Shown here piece by piece: positions 23,701 through 36,646 of a stretch of 64,000 nucleotides of DNA (the stretch's first letter is position 1; each line of letters opens with the position of its first letter). The translations under genes were made by a program, and so were the position numbers. The notes below the pieces were generated by a model, which made no database searches, was not told where the DNA came from, and was given only the letters and a program-made list of their open reading frames with translations. Source of the DNA: Lucifuga dentata (Eukaryota > Chordata > Actinopteri > Ophidiiformes > Bythitidae); contig VXCM01000448.1 in assembly GCA_014773175.1 (NCBI GenBank), positions 65,662 through 129,661 on the forward strand, given 5' to 3'.

Positions 23701-24115
23701 GTGTATATGGGGTATAACTACCCATACATTTTTAGAACACGTGAAGGTAAAGCTACAGTTTAGCACTGCTTTCATGCAAATCATTAACTCTGCATCCTCC
23801 TCCATCTTCCAGATTCAACACCAACTGCAGATGGAGCAGCAGATAGAGCAGCAGCAGTCCTCAGAGCAGCTGGAGACCAGCAAGGAGATCCAACAGGGCG
23901 TCAACATGGACGCCATGGAGATCCTCCATGTCAAGAGGAAGAAGACCAGCCAGACTGTCCAGAAGAAGTCTACCTCCTCCACAACCACCTCCTTCAAGTC
24001 CATGGAGAGGAAGTCCACCACCACCACCAGCAAGTCCTCCTCCTCCTCCTCGGCAGCCATTGAGAACACAGTCAGGACATCCTCTAGTAAACCTGCAGCG
24101 ATAGAAGACGCATAG
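3955..24115 (+). CDS. nrap: Nebulin-related anchoring protein, complete gene (43 coding exons)
   Basis: NRAP is a striated-muscle actin-binding scaffold that helps assemble myofibrils and anchors thin filaments at intercalated discs and myotendinous junctions. The exons give about 1811 residues (human about 1730): a LIM domain (about 1-60), a linker, single nebulin modules (about 119-481), five seven-module super-repeats (482-722, 723-965, 966-1208, 1209-1451, 1452 to about 1700) and a C-terminal tail. Modules of about 35 residues carry the SDxxYK-type actin motif, mostly with one exon per module ending at Ser-Asp or Ser-Glu. Each super-repeat closes with a W-containing motif of the [10 protein letters not shown] type. 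One LIM domain at the N-terminus, five super-repeats and no SH3 domain separate NRAP from nebulin, nebulette and LASP. The gene is divergent from casp7 and convergent with habp2, as in other vertebrates. All exons join in frame without stops. Confidence 0.96.
5038..5087. repeat. Perfect 23-bp inverted repeat
   Basis: Arms 5038-5060 and 5065-5087 are exact reverse complements around a four-base loop (TTCA). The arm contains TTTATTAATCCCACAGGGG, which resembles the ACTTTATT-ATCCC-GGGGAAAT tail seen in many fish retroelements; a related tail occurs on the same strand at about 44742. It may be two tails meeting head to head. Confidence 0.8.
5588..5722. repeat. Single-N join at 5655 with duplicated flanks
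   Basis: A GAAA run followed by GAATGACTGAGCCTACTTAA and about 30 further bases ending TATTATTTTTC occurs just before the N and again just after it, with no visible differences. This is the pattern left when two overlapping contig ends were joined by one N instead of merged. It should be counted once. Confidence 0.8.
7367..12095 (+). CDS. nrap: nrap exons 4-14: linker and single nebulin modules
   Basis: Exons: 7367-7471, 8016-8123, 8312-8419, 8611-8715, 8955-9062, 9154-9261, 9796-9903, 10353-10469, 11075-11179, 11467-11574 and 11982-12095. All are phase 0 and encode one module of 33-39 residues each (residues about 84-481). Three modules share [15 protein letters not shown] or a close variant (exons 6, 8 and 10), as in the N-terminal part of human NRAP, which has repeated [14 protein letters not shown]. 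Most modules end with Ser-Asp at the exon edge, so whole modules could be skipped or duplicated without changing frame. Exon 14 carries the [12 protein letters not shown] motif that precedes the super-repeat region in the human protein. Confidence 0.93.
10595..10651. repeat. (TG)n microsatellite in nrap intron 11
   Basis: About 28 TG units lie roughly 130 bases downstream of the exon 11 donor. The open frame across it is repeat-driven. Confidence 0.9.
12282..13675 (+). CDS. nrap: nrap super-repeat 1 (exons 15-20)
   Basis: Exons: 12282-12380, 12566-12670, 12757-12864, 13015-13122, 13258-13455 and 13571-13675, covering residues 482-722 (241 residues). The exon-size pattern is 99-105-108-108-198-105; the 198-base exon encodes two modules. 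The last exon holds the super-repeat end motif [15 protein letters not shown], expected once per seven modules. Its donor is the less common GTCAGT. Microsatellites (AAT near 12156-12200, CA near 13155) sit in the introns. Confidence 0.93.
13801..16376 (+). CDS. nrap: nrap super-repeat 2 (exons 21-26), with a displaced intron
   Basis: Exons: 13801-13899, 14027-14131, 14729-14836, 15055-15212, 15951-16104 and 16272-16376 (residues 723-965). Sizes are 99-105-108-158-154-105. The 158 and 154 exons together make 312 bases, the same three-module length that is a 114+198 pair in super-repeat 3 and one unbroken exon in super-repeats 4 and 5. Here the interruption is inside a module, in phase 2 (TAC AG, then T GTT TCT), unlike the phase-0 module borders elsewhere. 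The end motif is [15 protein letters not shown]. Confidence 0.93.
13934..13970. repeat. Perfect 16-bp inverted repeat in nrap intron 21
   Basis: The arms CCCATGGCTATAGCTT (13934-13949) and its exact reverse complement (13955-13970) are separated by five bases. The hairpin begins 35 bases after the exon 21 donor. It is too short for a typical pre-miRNA and no family is recognised. Confidence 0.8.
15258..15304. repeat. Perfect 22-bp inverted repeat in nrap intron 24
   Basis: The arms at 15258-15279 and 15283-15304 match exactly, with an AAA loop. The arm begins AGAGGTATCTTACCAGGAAC. It lies about 46 bases after the donor of exon 24, the exon with the displaced intron. A folded RNA here would be a strong stem close to the splice site. 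Confidence 0.85.
16377..17920 (+). other. nrap intron 26 (about 1.5 kb) with microsatellites
   Basis: No exon is visible. It contains a TATC run (about 17661-17716), directly followed by a TTCC run (about 17726-17772), and a T-tract of about 27 bases (17887-17911) that forms the polypyrimidine tract of the exon 27 acceptor. Confidence 0.8.
17921..20138 (+). CDS. nrap: nrap super-repeat 3 (exons 27-32)
   Basis: Exons: 17921-18019, 18317-18421, 18544-18651, 18872-18985, 19123-19320 and 20034-20138 (residues 966-1208, 243 residues). Sizes are 99-105-108-114-198-105, which appears to be the least altered intron layout among the full-length super-repeats. The end motif is [15 protein letters not shown]. 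The middle two-module exon contains [17 protein letters not shown], very close to the matching exon in human NRAP. Confidence 0.93.
19526..19920 (-). mobile_element. Decayed retrotransposon 3' end followed by a (GAA)n tail
   Basis: On the minus strand, upstream of a GAA/AGA microsatellite (plus-strand TTC run about 19526-19588), the sequence reads as a broken reverse-transcriptase-like C-terminus: a GRPK motif, an arrangement like KNGKR, then a cysteine-containing end running into the simple repeat. It has stops and frame changes. The layout of a short 3' end plus simple repeat fits RTE-type LINEs, but this is a family guess from remnants only. It lies in nrap intron 31, antisense to nrap. 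Confidence 0.4.
20321..21555 (+). CDS. nrap: nrap super-repeat 4 (exons 33-37), with a fused three-module exon
   Basis: Exons: 20321-20419, 20523-20627, 20712-20819, 21045-21356 and 21451-21555 (residues 1209-1451). Exon 36 is 312 bases and encodes three nebulin modules without interruption; in super-repeat 3 the same stretch is two exons (114 and 198). The end motif is [15 protein letters not shown]. This block is markedly more GC-rich than its introns. Confidence 0.93.
22028..23433 (+). CDS. nrap: nrap super-repeat 5 (exons 38-42), with a fused three-module exon
   Basis: Exons: 22028-22126, 22273-22377, 22493-22600, 22855-23166 and 23278-23433 (residues 1452-1711). Exon 41 is again 312 bases. 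Exon 40 appears to use an AAG acceptor (TTTTCCCATGAAG), while CAG or TAG is used elsewhere. Exon 42 has [20 protein letters not shown], matching the last super-repeat of human NRAP, and runs into an Ala/Arg/Glu-rich stretch ending YQHMMM. Confidence 0.92.
23813..24115 (+). CDS. nrap: nrap last exon: Gln-rich linker, conserved ILHVK motif and Ser/Thr/Lys tail
   Basis: The exon encodes 100 residues and a TAG stop. It begins [15 protein letters not shown], contains [14 protein letters not shown] (human NRAP ends near NPDATEILHVKKKK), and then adds about 55 residues rich in Ser, Thr and Lys beyond the point where the human protein stops. The extension is low-complexity and full of possible phosphorylation sites. 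I know of no function for it. Confidence 0.9.
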   Translation: MQHQLQMEQQIEQQQSSEQLETSKEIQQGVNMDAMEILHVKRKKTSQTVQKKSTSSTTTSFKSMERKSTTTTSKSSSSSSAAIENTVRTSSSKPAAIEDA

Positions 24116-24416
24116 ATCAAATGAGTTTTATTATTATTAACAGTGTAGAAAATAACAAAGAGAGCCACTTTTAGAGGAACTTTACTGAGTGGTTTACTTA
24201 CAGGTGGTATCGCGGTATCTTCTTTGCTGAAATGACAGTTGTCGCTGTCGACGCCATGCTGATGTCATAGCAACCAGAGCTTGAGAAAGGATGTAAAATG
24301 GGTGCAAGAGTAAACTGTAAAATATAGTTGAAGCTAAAAGTACTTTGAAGGAATTAAGCATGTCGAATCAGGGTGAAATAGTCAAGTTTGTTGAGAGGAT
24401 CATGGATGTATTTGCC

Positions 24417-24992
24417 TTAAAGGATCATACCAGTGATTTTACATGTTTAAGCCTAATAAATACTACCTGCACAGAAGTTACTGACAACCATTTTACAAAG
24501 TATAAAACTATATTTTAATTTTTCCTGTTACTGTTTTTGTCAAATCCCCTAATCCCCTAATCTGTCAAAATAATACATTCAGGTAATAAACCCATTTTAT
24601 GATTCATTATTTTGCTTGCTAATACGTACGAATGCAGAAGGCACCATCGTTTATAATTTCTCTGTAAAAGCCGTCTTCTCTTGGGATCAGATTCCCTTGT
24701 CTTCTGTGCAGCTCTGTATTGGATCAATCAAATTAAGTAACTTAAGAAAGATGACATTTGGTTTGCTGTGATGGATTATGAATCTCAAGCATGTTTCAAG
24801 CATCTACAAATTGATTTTAATAGTAATACTGGAATGAACTGAAACCAGTGGCAGTCTGGAAGGTAGGAAAAACAAATCTAAAATGTACAGCTCCAGTTGT
24901 ATGTTTTATAAAATGCTTGGCAGTAATGTAAAGTTTATGCAGGTTGCATTTATTGGTCTGAAACATATAAAATCATCGGTGTGCCCCTTTAT
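24417..24992. mobile_element. TTAA-flanked inverted-repeat transposon, copy 1 (non-autonomous)
   Basis: The left end reads TTAA AGGATCATACCAGTGATTTT and the right end is a degraded reverse complement (ATCATCGGTGTGCCCCTTTA). The interior is non-coding and shares long stretches with copies at 27505-28112 (same orientation) and at 44335-45370 and 48340-48827 (opposite orientation). Shared landmarks include ACTGACAACCATTT, CTGTGCAGCTCTGTGTTGGAT and GATGGATTA(T/C)(G/T)AATCTCAAGCA. Terminal TTAA suggests a piggyBac-type target choice, which is an inference. It starts about 300 bases after the nrap stop. Confidence 0.7.
24455..24460 (+). terminator. nrap: Candidate nrap poly(A) signal AATAAA, inside the transposon copy
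   Basis: This is the first AATAAA after the nrap stop codon (340 bases downstream); another lies at about 24585. Both are inside the TTAA transposon copy, so the element may supply the nrap 3' end. A weaker AGTAAA near 24308 lies before the element. Confidence 0.4.
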
Positions 24993-25527
24993 TTTTCAGA
25001 ATATCATGCAGGTTTGCCATTTTATCATTGGCTTCTGAATGGGTTGTATAGTTCATAAGATTGTAACACTTTCGCCCATTCAAGTCAAAATATAAGGATT
25101 GCCGAAATATATTTGAGGTTGTTCCAGGGAGATGGCATAATGGAAAGTTTGTATTTCACTTAACTGTGTTCATGAGGAAGAGAGCTGGACCAGTGATCGC
25201 TCTGAGGCCATCACTGCAGGAAGCCAAGGACATATTCATCATTTGTTTTATATCTTTATTAGCTCATGCTGCAAGTTCAGACATGGACAAAAAGCTCGAA
25301 GCAAACAGGCCTACTGAAAATAAGTTTGACCTTCGATTGTTCTGACAGGTTCAGCTGTGTGAGTTTGTGCAGTGCCTCTTTGAACTCAAAGCTGGACTCG
25401 GAGTAAATGCTTGATTTTATTGCTGATTAAATAAACTGTTTTGTCAAGGCAAGGCAAGCTGCTGTCGATTTTCCTTCTCAAATTATCGAACAAAATTTCA
25501 CACATTCAAAGCCACATGGTCAGGTTT
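24993..25527. other. nrap / habp2 tail-to-tail interval
   Basis: The two genes converge here. No coding sequence was found. A TTTATT at about 25416-25421 reads AATAAA on the minus strand and is a good candidate poly(A) signal for habp2 copy 2, about 107 bases after its stop. Confidence 0.6.
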
Positions 25528-26963
25528 TCAGTTGATTTTGCTTGTGATCCAGTCGATAAATGTGAGGACACTGGCGTAGACACCAGGCTTGTTCTTCTGA
25601 CCACAGCCGATACCCCAGCTCACCACACCAGTAACATAGTTGGTTTCATTGAACTGACAGGCCAGCGGACCGCCCGAGTCACCCTGAACAAAGAGATTGG
25701 AATTATTGTTAGGGCCACTGCTGAGAGAATTAATACACACACACAGTCCTGATGCTAAAAATGTGTAATCTGTGTGTTTTCCTCCCCTCTTTCCATACAT
25801 ACAAAGGGATGGTTTAACACTATAGCTTATGAAGCATAAAAATATATTCATCACCAGGATACGTCATATAAACACACTCACACTACAGGGGTCAGTGCCT
25901 CCTTGCATGATCCCTGCACAGAGCATGGTATTATCCAATGAGTTTCCATAGACATGTGGAGCTTTGCATCGCTCGTCAGAGATCAGGAGAACACGAGCAT
26001 TCAGCAGCTGGCTGCTGTACAGCCCTGAAAGGGAGGAAAGTGTGACTTTTAATAACCAGAAGAAAATTGACTTAAAGGGTCATTAAACTGATAGACAAAT
26101 GTTTGGTCATGAATACATAAAAGAATTTAACTTGCTTAGCTTTAGTTCTTTTTTTTTTTTTTTTTNTTTTTTTTTTTTTTTTTTTTTTTTTACGGTTTTC
26201 AGTGGCTCCCCATCCAGAGACCACACACTCCTTTCCGGCTGGGAAGGGCTTCTCTGGTAGACAGGCTATCCTCACATAGCGGCTTTCCTTGGCGCAGTAA
26301 GGACTGTCCATAACTTTGAGTTTAAGCAGAGCTACATCGGAAATGTACACATAAGTGACATTAAAAAGCCAGTCAAACCACTTTTTAATTACAAAATCTC
26401 AAAAGTGTGACATGATCCTAATTGTCATGAAGCAAAAACTGATAAGCAAATTTGTGATTAAGCTTATGTGTGAGAAAAATCTGAAAAAAGAAAGAAAAGA
26501 TCAAAGAAAAGATCAAACCAATGTCGTGGCCATATTGGGTATCCCTGTAATTCTCATGGGTAATAATTTGTTCCACTGGAATTGTCTGGTCCATTTCCTC
26601 CTGTTTATCTATGTTCACTCCTCCCAAAACCACTTGGTATTCATCAGAGGGTGAACTGAAAAAAAAAAAGAGTCTATTAGCCTTTCCAGTAGAAAAATGC
26701 ATCAACTTGAAATGCATGGAGAATTTACATGCAGTGAGCAGCAGTGAGGACCCAGCAAGACTTAATCAGGGTACCACCACACCAGTGGCTAAACGCATTG
26801 TTGGAGTTTTTCCTCCTTTTCTGCAGGGATACCTGCCATGGGTGGGCACCAGGGAAAGATTTACTTCCCCCATAGATCCTGGAAGTGCGAATAGCCTGGG
26901 AATGACCACACTGTGAGAACTGGGCTGATTCTGGCTCTATGGGTGGGGGTGGAGTAACTGGGA
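25528..26963 (-). CDS. habp2: habp2 copy 2: linker and serine protease exons
   Basis: Exons in coding order: 26729-26963, 26519-26655, 26194-26331, 25882-26024 and 25528-25683. The first carries FSQCG (the Cys expected to hold the heavy chain), the activation site TSR/IYGG and the His motif LTAAHC. The Asp codon is in YGHDIALLKLK across the second junction. The Ser motif is GDSGGP in the last exon, after VTDPCS-type residues: position 192 is Ser, where copy 1 and human have Gln. Asp189 is kept (TDPC). The donor at 26193 runs into a long A tract containing an N (26166), so this intron start is poorly assembled. The protein ends ITSKIN. Confidence 0.88.
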
Positions 26964-27161
26964 CTGAATGGAGAGGAACATCATAAGTGAATAAAATCTG
27001 CGTAACTAAATAGATAGATGTAGGTTTGACCTCCTTTGGGGTGTTGAAGCTGTTCTGTCAACCCGTGATGACCCAGCACCTTACTAAGACACTGTATGCG
27101 GTTTTTCCTTTAATTTGTCACCTGTCTGTAGATATACATATACACTGTTATTTTATATTAT

Positions 27162-27202
<41 letters not shown>

Positions 27203-27203
27203 N

Positions 27204-27248
<45 letters not shown>

Positions 27249-30200
27249 AAGTGAGATTACCAGTATTGCATTTCTTGATTTTGCAGTAGTCCCATTGCAA
27301 TTTGTTTTTCTTTTTAATGTCGCACCAAGGCTTGTCATCTCTATCTGGGTTCCTAAAAGATAAATTAATGTTATTTTTATTGTTACTGCTCTTACTCTGT
27401 CTCTAGATTTTAAAAAGTAAAATTTAGTTGCTGGCCTGCTAATCTTGCTTAGATGTAAATACATATACTAAAATGATTAAATGATCTAAATAGATAAACT
27501 ATTGTTAAACGACCATGTTTGAGCCCAATAAATACCAATTGCATACACATTACATTACTGAGAATCATTTTCCAAGACATAAAATCATGTTTTAGTTTTC
27601 CTGTTGTTTTTCCAAATCCTCTAATCTTTCAAAACCAATGTTCAGGTGAGATACGCACTTTAAAATCCAATGTTGCTAATGCATATGTCCACATGTAGAA
27701 GTAACAGTAAGTTTTATTTTCTCGGTAAAAGCCATTTTCTCTTATTCCTATATTATATATTCCTATATATTCCTATATACTATATTCCCTGGTGGAGACA
27801 TACATTTTCTTCTGTGCAGCTCTGTGTTGGATTAGTTAAATAAAGTTACTTCGACAAATTTTTTTCATTGATGTCTTGTTTGCTTTGATGGATTACTCAT
27901 CTCAAGCACATTTCAAACCTCTACACAGTTGATTTTAATAGCATATACTGGAATGAACTGAAACTAATAATAGTCTGGAAGGTGGGAAAAACAACTATAA
28001 GATCTATTGCTCCAGTAGTGTTTTTTGGAAATGGTTGTCAGCAATGTAAGTTGTATTCAGGTTGTATATACATTGGGCTCAAACATTCAAACCCACCGGT
28101 ATGGTCCTTTAATAATCACATACCTGCAATAGTTATCATTTCCCAGTCCTTTGAAGTCTGAGTACATGGAGAAAGGATCATCTCCATGGCGCAGAATGAA
28201 ATAGGAATTTCAGTCCAGACATTCGACTCCTTCCTCTGTCACACTGACAGTACCTCGGTATGTTTCACCATTTCCCTCGTAACACTCACTGGGTGCTGCA
28301 GAAGATTTAAAGTAAGGTCAAATATGAAATAACATTAAGCGATATAACAGTGATGTAAAAGTGATCTTTTTTAAAAAAGTCTTTACCACTTTCACAGAAT
28401 TTCCCAGTGTATCCAGTAGGACAGGCACAGTGGAATCGACGATTTCCCTTAATGCAAGAGGCTCCGTTCTGGCAGGGATTGGGCTCACAGGGAGATGCTG
28501 GCACTGATGCAGATTAGACAAACTAGTTAAAATCATACAATAGTAGAGGCATAGCAAGGAATGCTTGGTTCCTGAGACAATCTCTCATGTGCCCTTTTTT
28601 TCTGGGCCCCCTCTTCCAATAAAACAGTCCTACTGAAGCCGTGAGTGGCTACAATTACCATTAGCCCCCACCCAGCAAACAAAGTTGAACTTTGACATTT
28701 GGGATTTGACATTTGGGAGTCCAGAAATGGGCTAATTTCTGGATGAACTCCTTTCAAAGATTTGGTCAATGGTTATTTTTCTGCAGAAATTGTCTAAATT
28801 TGGACAGATGTATCAGTTTGCATTGAGGTGAGGTTAAATTTTCAATTTAGTCTCCAGCAAACTGCAGGATAACAGAGATCTCATAAGGTCACTCCATGTC
28901 ACACTGTGTGAGATTGTAATCTGTGTCAGACTGTTCAACCTCGAGTTTGATGAATGTCAGATAATTGTGGAAATACTTACAGGACTTGCAGTCAGGGCCA
29001 TAATATGGAGCTTTGCACTTGCACTCATAAAACGGTGGTTTCTTCAAGTTGACAACACAGTCACCATAACTGCATTTCACATTCTCACAAACATTCTTCA
29101 CTGAAGATCCAAAAAGAAAGAAAGAATTGTTTTCAACTATAGCCTGACTCCCCAACAAAGTGAATTTATTGCCAAGCTCGCAGAGAATTCATACCTCTCT
29201 GACACTTCCTGCCTGTGTAAGGCTCAGGGCATGTACATGTGAAGTTAGACTCAGATATACTGATGCATATGCCGTTGTTTAAGCAAGGGTTTGGATCACA
29301 GATAGCTGGAAATGACAAGGAAGCTTCATTTAGGAGAGAAAATCTCAAGAAATACAACCCACAATATGAGAGTCTGAAGTTTTTAGGGACACTTACTGTC
29401 CAAAAAGTCATACCACCAGTCATCTATTTCGAAAAAAGTGTCTGGGGACTCGGTGTAGTCACCTCCATAGTCAATGTCTGCCAAAACAACAAAAAAAAAA
29501 AAAAANAAAAAAAAAAAAAAGAAAAAAAAGGGAAAAAAAAGAGGTCATACAACCATATAATTTTCAGTCTGGTTGTCCAGAAATGGGGGCACTGTTAGGA
29601 TCAGGTTAACAGGTTAAATCTTTAACAGTATCAAAGGCAAAATAAATTGTTAACCTGTGAATACTGAAGTAATATTTTATATTATTATACAAATTATTAG
29701 AATATGAAGATCCTTTGTCCTTTCTTCCCTGAAGATTACTCTATATAATCTATTTTTAAAAAAATTCTAAGAATAAAATAAATGTGAAAACTATGGTAAC
29801 AAAAAACAACAAAAGTTAGATATATTTGGAATGCAGTTATTAAAGGACCGTACCAGTGGTTTGGTATGGCAAAACCACCAATGTGGTCCTTTAGCAGCAA
29901 AAACTAAGAAGCTGGCTGATCAGATTTGGGGTAAGAATAAAATAATTGACCAATGTGCCTCCACATAAACACACAATCAAGAGACTGTATAGCAAAGTTT
30001 CTTACACTCTATTTCCACCTGAAATGACAAAACAACAAGAGAGAGCAGATCAGCAAACATGAACAAACCACCACATTAAGAAAAGATATTTCACATTAGA
30101 AACTCAATTGTTTGTGTAGAAGAATCACTGAGCCTGAATCATCATTTATGTTTTTTTTTTTTTTTANTTTTTTTTTTTTTTTAGGATTTAGAGACTTACG

Positions 30201-30265
30201 ACTGGATCCACTCCATGAGCAGTTAGAACGCTCAGGGTGAAGAGCAGAGCGGCTGCAGTCAGCAT
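25528..30265 (-). CDS. habp2: habp2-like serine protease, tandem copy 2 (in-frame stop in the kringle)
   Basis: HABP2 (factor VII-activating protease) is a secreted plasma serine protease that binds hyaluronan and cleaves clotting and fibrinolysis proteins. Thirteen exons encode about 526 residues if the stop is ignored (human 560): signal peptide, acidic segment, three EGF modules, one kringle in two exons, a linker and a trypsin-fold domain. His, Asp and Ser of the triad are present, and Asp189 predicts cleavage after Arg/Lys. Exon phases sum exactly. The one defect is TGA at 28210-28212 (codon 198), replacing the conserved kringle Trp. Three EGFs plus one kringle exclude HGFAC, tPA and uPA. 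It lies directly downstream of copy 1 on the same strand and converges with nrap, as HABP2 does elsewhere. It may be functional by exon skipping, a pseudogene, or a base error. Confidence 0.85.
27166..27246. repeat. Compound (CT)n-(GT)n microsatellite with an N, next to the kringle exon 2 donor
   Basis: CT repeats to about 27200, an N at 27203, then GT repeats to 27246. On the coding (minus) strand this is a (CA)n followed by a (GA)n, beginning about 14 bases after the donor of the second kringle exon of habp2 copy 2. Copy 1 has a CA repeat in the same place. Confidence 0.9.
27261..28295 (-). CDS. habp2: habp2 copy 2: kringle exons, first one interrupted by TGA
   Basis: Kringle exon 1 is 28124-28295 (172 bases, phase 1 to 2); exon 2 is 27261-27352 (92 bases, phase 2 to 1). 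The kringle frame is clear: [13 protein letters not shown], then VECLD, a TGA codon, NSYFI and GLGNDNYCR, then [10 protein letters not shown] and WDYCKIKKC. The TGA stands where the paralog has TGG (Trp), one base different. Both ends of the pair are phase 1, so skipping both exons removes 88 codons without changing frame. A transposon copy fills most of the intron between them and ends about ten bases from the first donor. Confidence 0.88.
27505..28112. mobile_element. TTAA-flanked inverted-repeat transposon, copy 2, in the kringle intron
   Basis: The right end is well kept (ACCCACCGGTATGGTCCTTTAA, ending at 28112); the left end at 27505 reads TTAAACGACCATG with an internal deletion. The interior matches copy 1 in the same orientation. 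On the coding strand it lies within about ten bases of the donor of kringle exon 1 of habp2 copy 2. Confidence 0.7.
28387..29305 (-). CDS. habp2: habp2 copy 2: three EGF-like modules
   Basis: Exons 29195-29305, 28981-29100 and 28387-28503 are all phase 1-1 and each encodes one six-cysteine EGF module. Characteristic stretches are [35 protein letters not shown] and [15 protein letters not shown]. The third ends [10 protein letters not shown]. In HABP2 the EGF region mediates polyanion binding and autoactivation. All three are open and have good splice sites. Confidence 0.9.
29397..30265 (-). CDS. habp2: habp2 copy 2: signal peptide, 13-base microexon and acidic segment
   Basis: Exon 1 (30200-30265) starts [18 protein letters not shown], a clear signal peptide, and has 22 codons like copy 1. 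Exon 2 is only 13 bases (30006-30018; VEIE plus one base), between TTTCAG and GTAAGA. Exon 3 (29397-29477) is acidic and Tyr-rich ([12 protein letters not shown], then DDWWYDFLD), resembling the Asp/Tyr-rich N-terminus of HABP2. The start is the only Met before the signal peptide. Confidence 0.82.
29840..29894. mobile_element. Solo terminal-repeat hairpin of the TTAA transposon family
   Basis: TTAAAGGACCGTACCAGTGG followed by a short spacer and the reverse complement ending GGTCCTTTA. Only the two inverted ends remain, with no interior. It lies in intron 2 of habp2 copy 2. Confidence 0.7.
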
Positions 30266-30400
30266 GGTGCCGTGTGAATCAGCATTTGATTGTCATGTCC
30301 TCAACTTCAGATGCACATTTATCCCTCACGTGTTAATCTTTAGCCAGCTGCATTGATTCTATAGTTTGTGCATTTCTGATTAACATACTGTGCTTTCATT
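30266..30400 (-). promoter_or_regulatory. habp2: Putative habp2 copy 2 promoter with HNF1-like half-sites
   Basis: Two HNF1-type half-sites (GTTAATC at 30332-30338 and GATTAAC at 30378-30384) lie 67 and 113 bases upstream of the ATG. HNF1 drives many liver plasma-protein genes, and HABP2 is made in liver, so the match is suggestive. A TATA-like GGATAAATG sits between them and the ATG. Motif reading only. Confidence 0.3.
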
Positions 30401-31564
30401 TATTTAACCTTGTCTTATTGCCCCACAAACAATATCTGTTTGCTGAGTAGGCATCTTTTTCCCTTATGCAAGCAGTAACATTACATTCAAATGTCCTGAA
30501 TCGCCTTTTCATTATTCATTAAGCTTTGTTTTAAAGAAAATAAAAAGGGTGAATTTATCAAATTTAATCTTCTGGAGTCTAAACTCATTTTTAAAATTTG
30601 ACTTGACCTGGCTTTTTTTTTTTTTTTTTTTTAACCACCTAAATAGTTGTACTGTATAAAGACAGAACAGAAAGAACTATTTTTTATTTTTGTTCTGACA
30701 AACCAAATAACTACGTTTTAGGATTCAGGGAATTTTATAGAATGAAATTAGGAATTTTTGAAGAATCAAATAAAGAATTTTCTAAAATCAAATTAAAGAA
30801 TGTTCAATTATCAGTTCTTTTCAAATACATATTTTTTTCTAGGTTTTTTTTTGTAGAATCCTTCTATAGTTTTCCCTTGATTTTTTTTTTAGACTTTATT
30901 TTTCTAGATTTGAGCAGAAAATCAAAAACATTCTACATTCAATAATTCATTTCATTTTTTTCAAGTTATATTTCCTACAAATCTTTAAAGATTTATTTTT
31001 AGAGGAGTTTTTTTTTTTTTTTTTTTTTTTTACAATCAAGATATTTTTTTAAACAAGGAGATAATTGGGAAGTTTGTCAAAAATGTCCAGATTTTGACAA
31101 GCCAGTATTTGTCCTCCTGTCTGGTAAAGGATTTTTTAATGTCAAATAAATAGCATATTTAATGAAAATTACTGATGTATATACACAGTATGTGTGTAAT
31201 GATGCTTATAAGCTTATAAAGTGAGTATAGCTAAAAAAAAAAAAAAAAAAAAAAAAAAAACATAAAACATTTGCATCTAATGGTCTTATTGACCTATAAC
31301 ACATCATATTGCACTTAAATATGGATGTCAAATAGATTAAGGAGATCACTGAAAGTATTAACACATTACTAATGAATGTGTTGCTATTAAGGAACCACAA
31401 AAAATCATGGCGTTCATTTATCTTTATTAGAAGCAAACTGGGAAGAACTCAAAAACTGACATGATTATGGACGACTGAGGTACAGATAAATGGTGAGGTA
31501 ACATATCTGAAAACATTTTGGGGAAGGAATGAGAAATCTGACATAACCACAGCTAAATGCTTCT
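30266..31564. other. Interval between the two habp2 copies
   Basis: About 1.3 kb with no coding exon. It is AT-rich with several long T and A tracts. A TTTATT at about 31423-31428 reads AATAAA on the minus strand, about 140 bases after the stop of copy 1, and is its likely poly(A) signal. The right-hand part is therefore 3' UTR of copy 1 and the left-hand part the upstream region of copy 2. Confidence 0.6.

Positions 31565-36646
<5,082 letters not shown>

Noticed and set aside
3955..24115. Nebulin, nebulette or LASP
   Set aside because: One N-terminal LIM domain with five super-repeats and no C-terminal SH3 domain is the NRAP arrangement; close matches to NRAP occur throughout.
28210..28212. 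TGA in habp2 copy 2 as a selenocysteine codon
   Set aside because: The paralog and family have Trp at this position, extracellular kringles have no such use, and no SECIS-like element was sought or seen; a point change from TGG is simpler.
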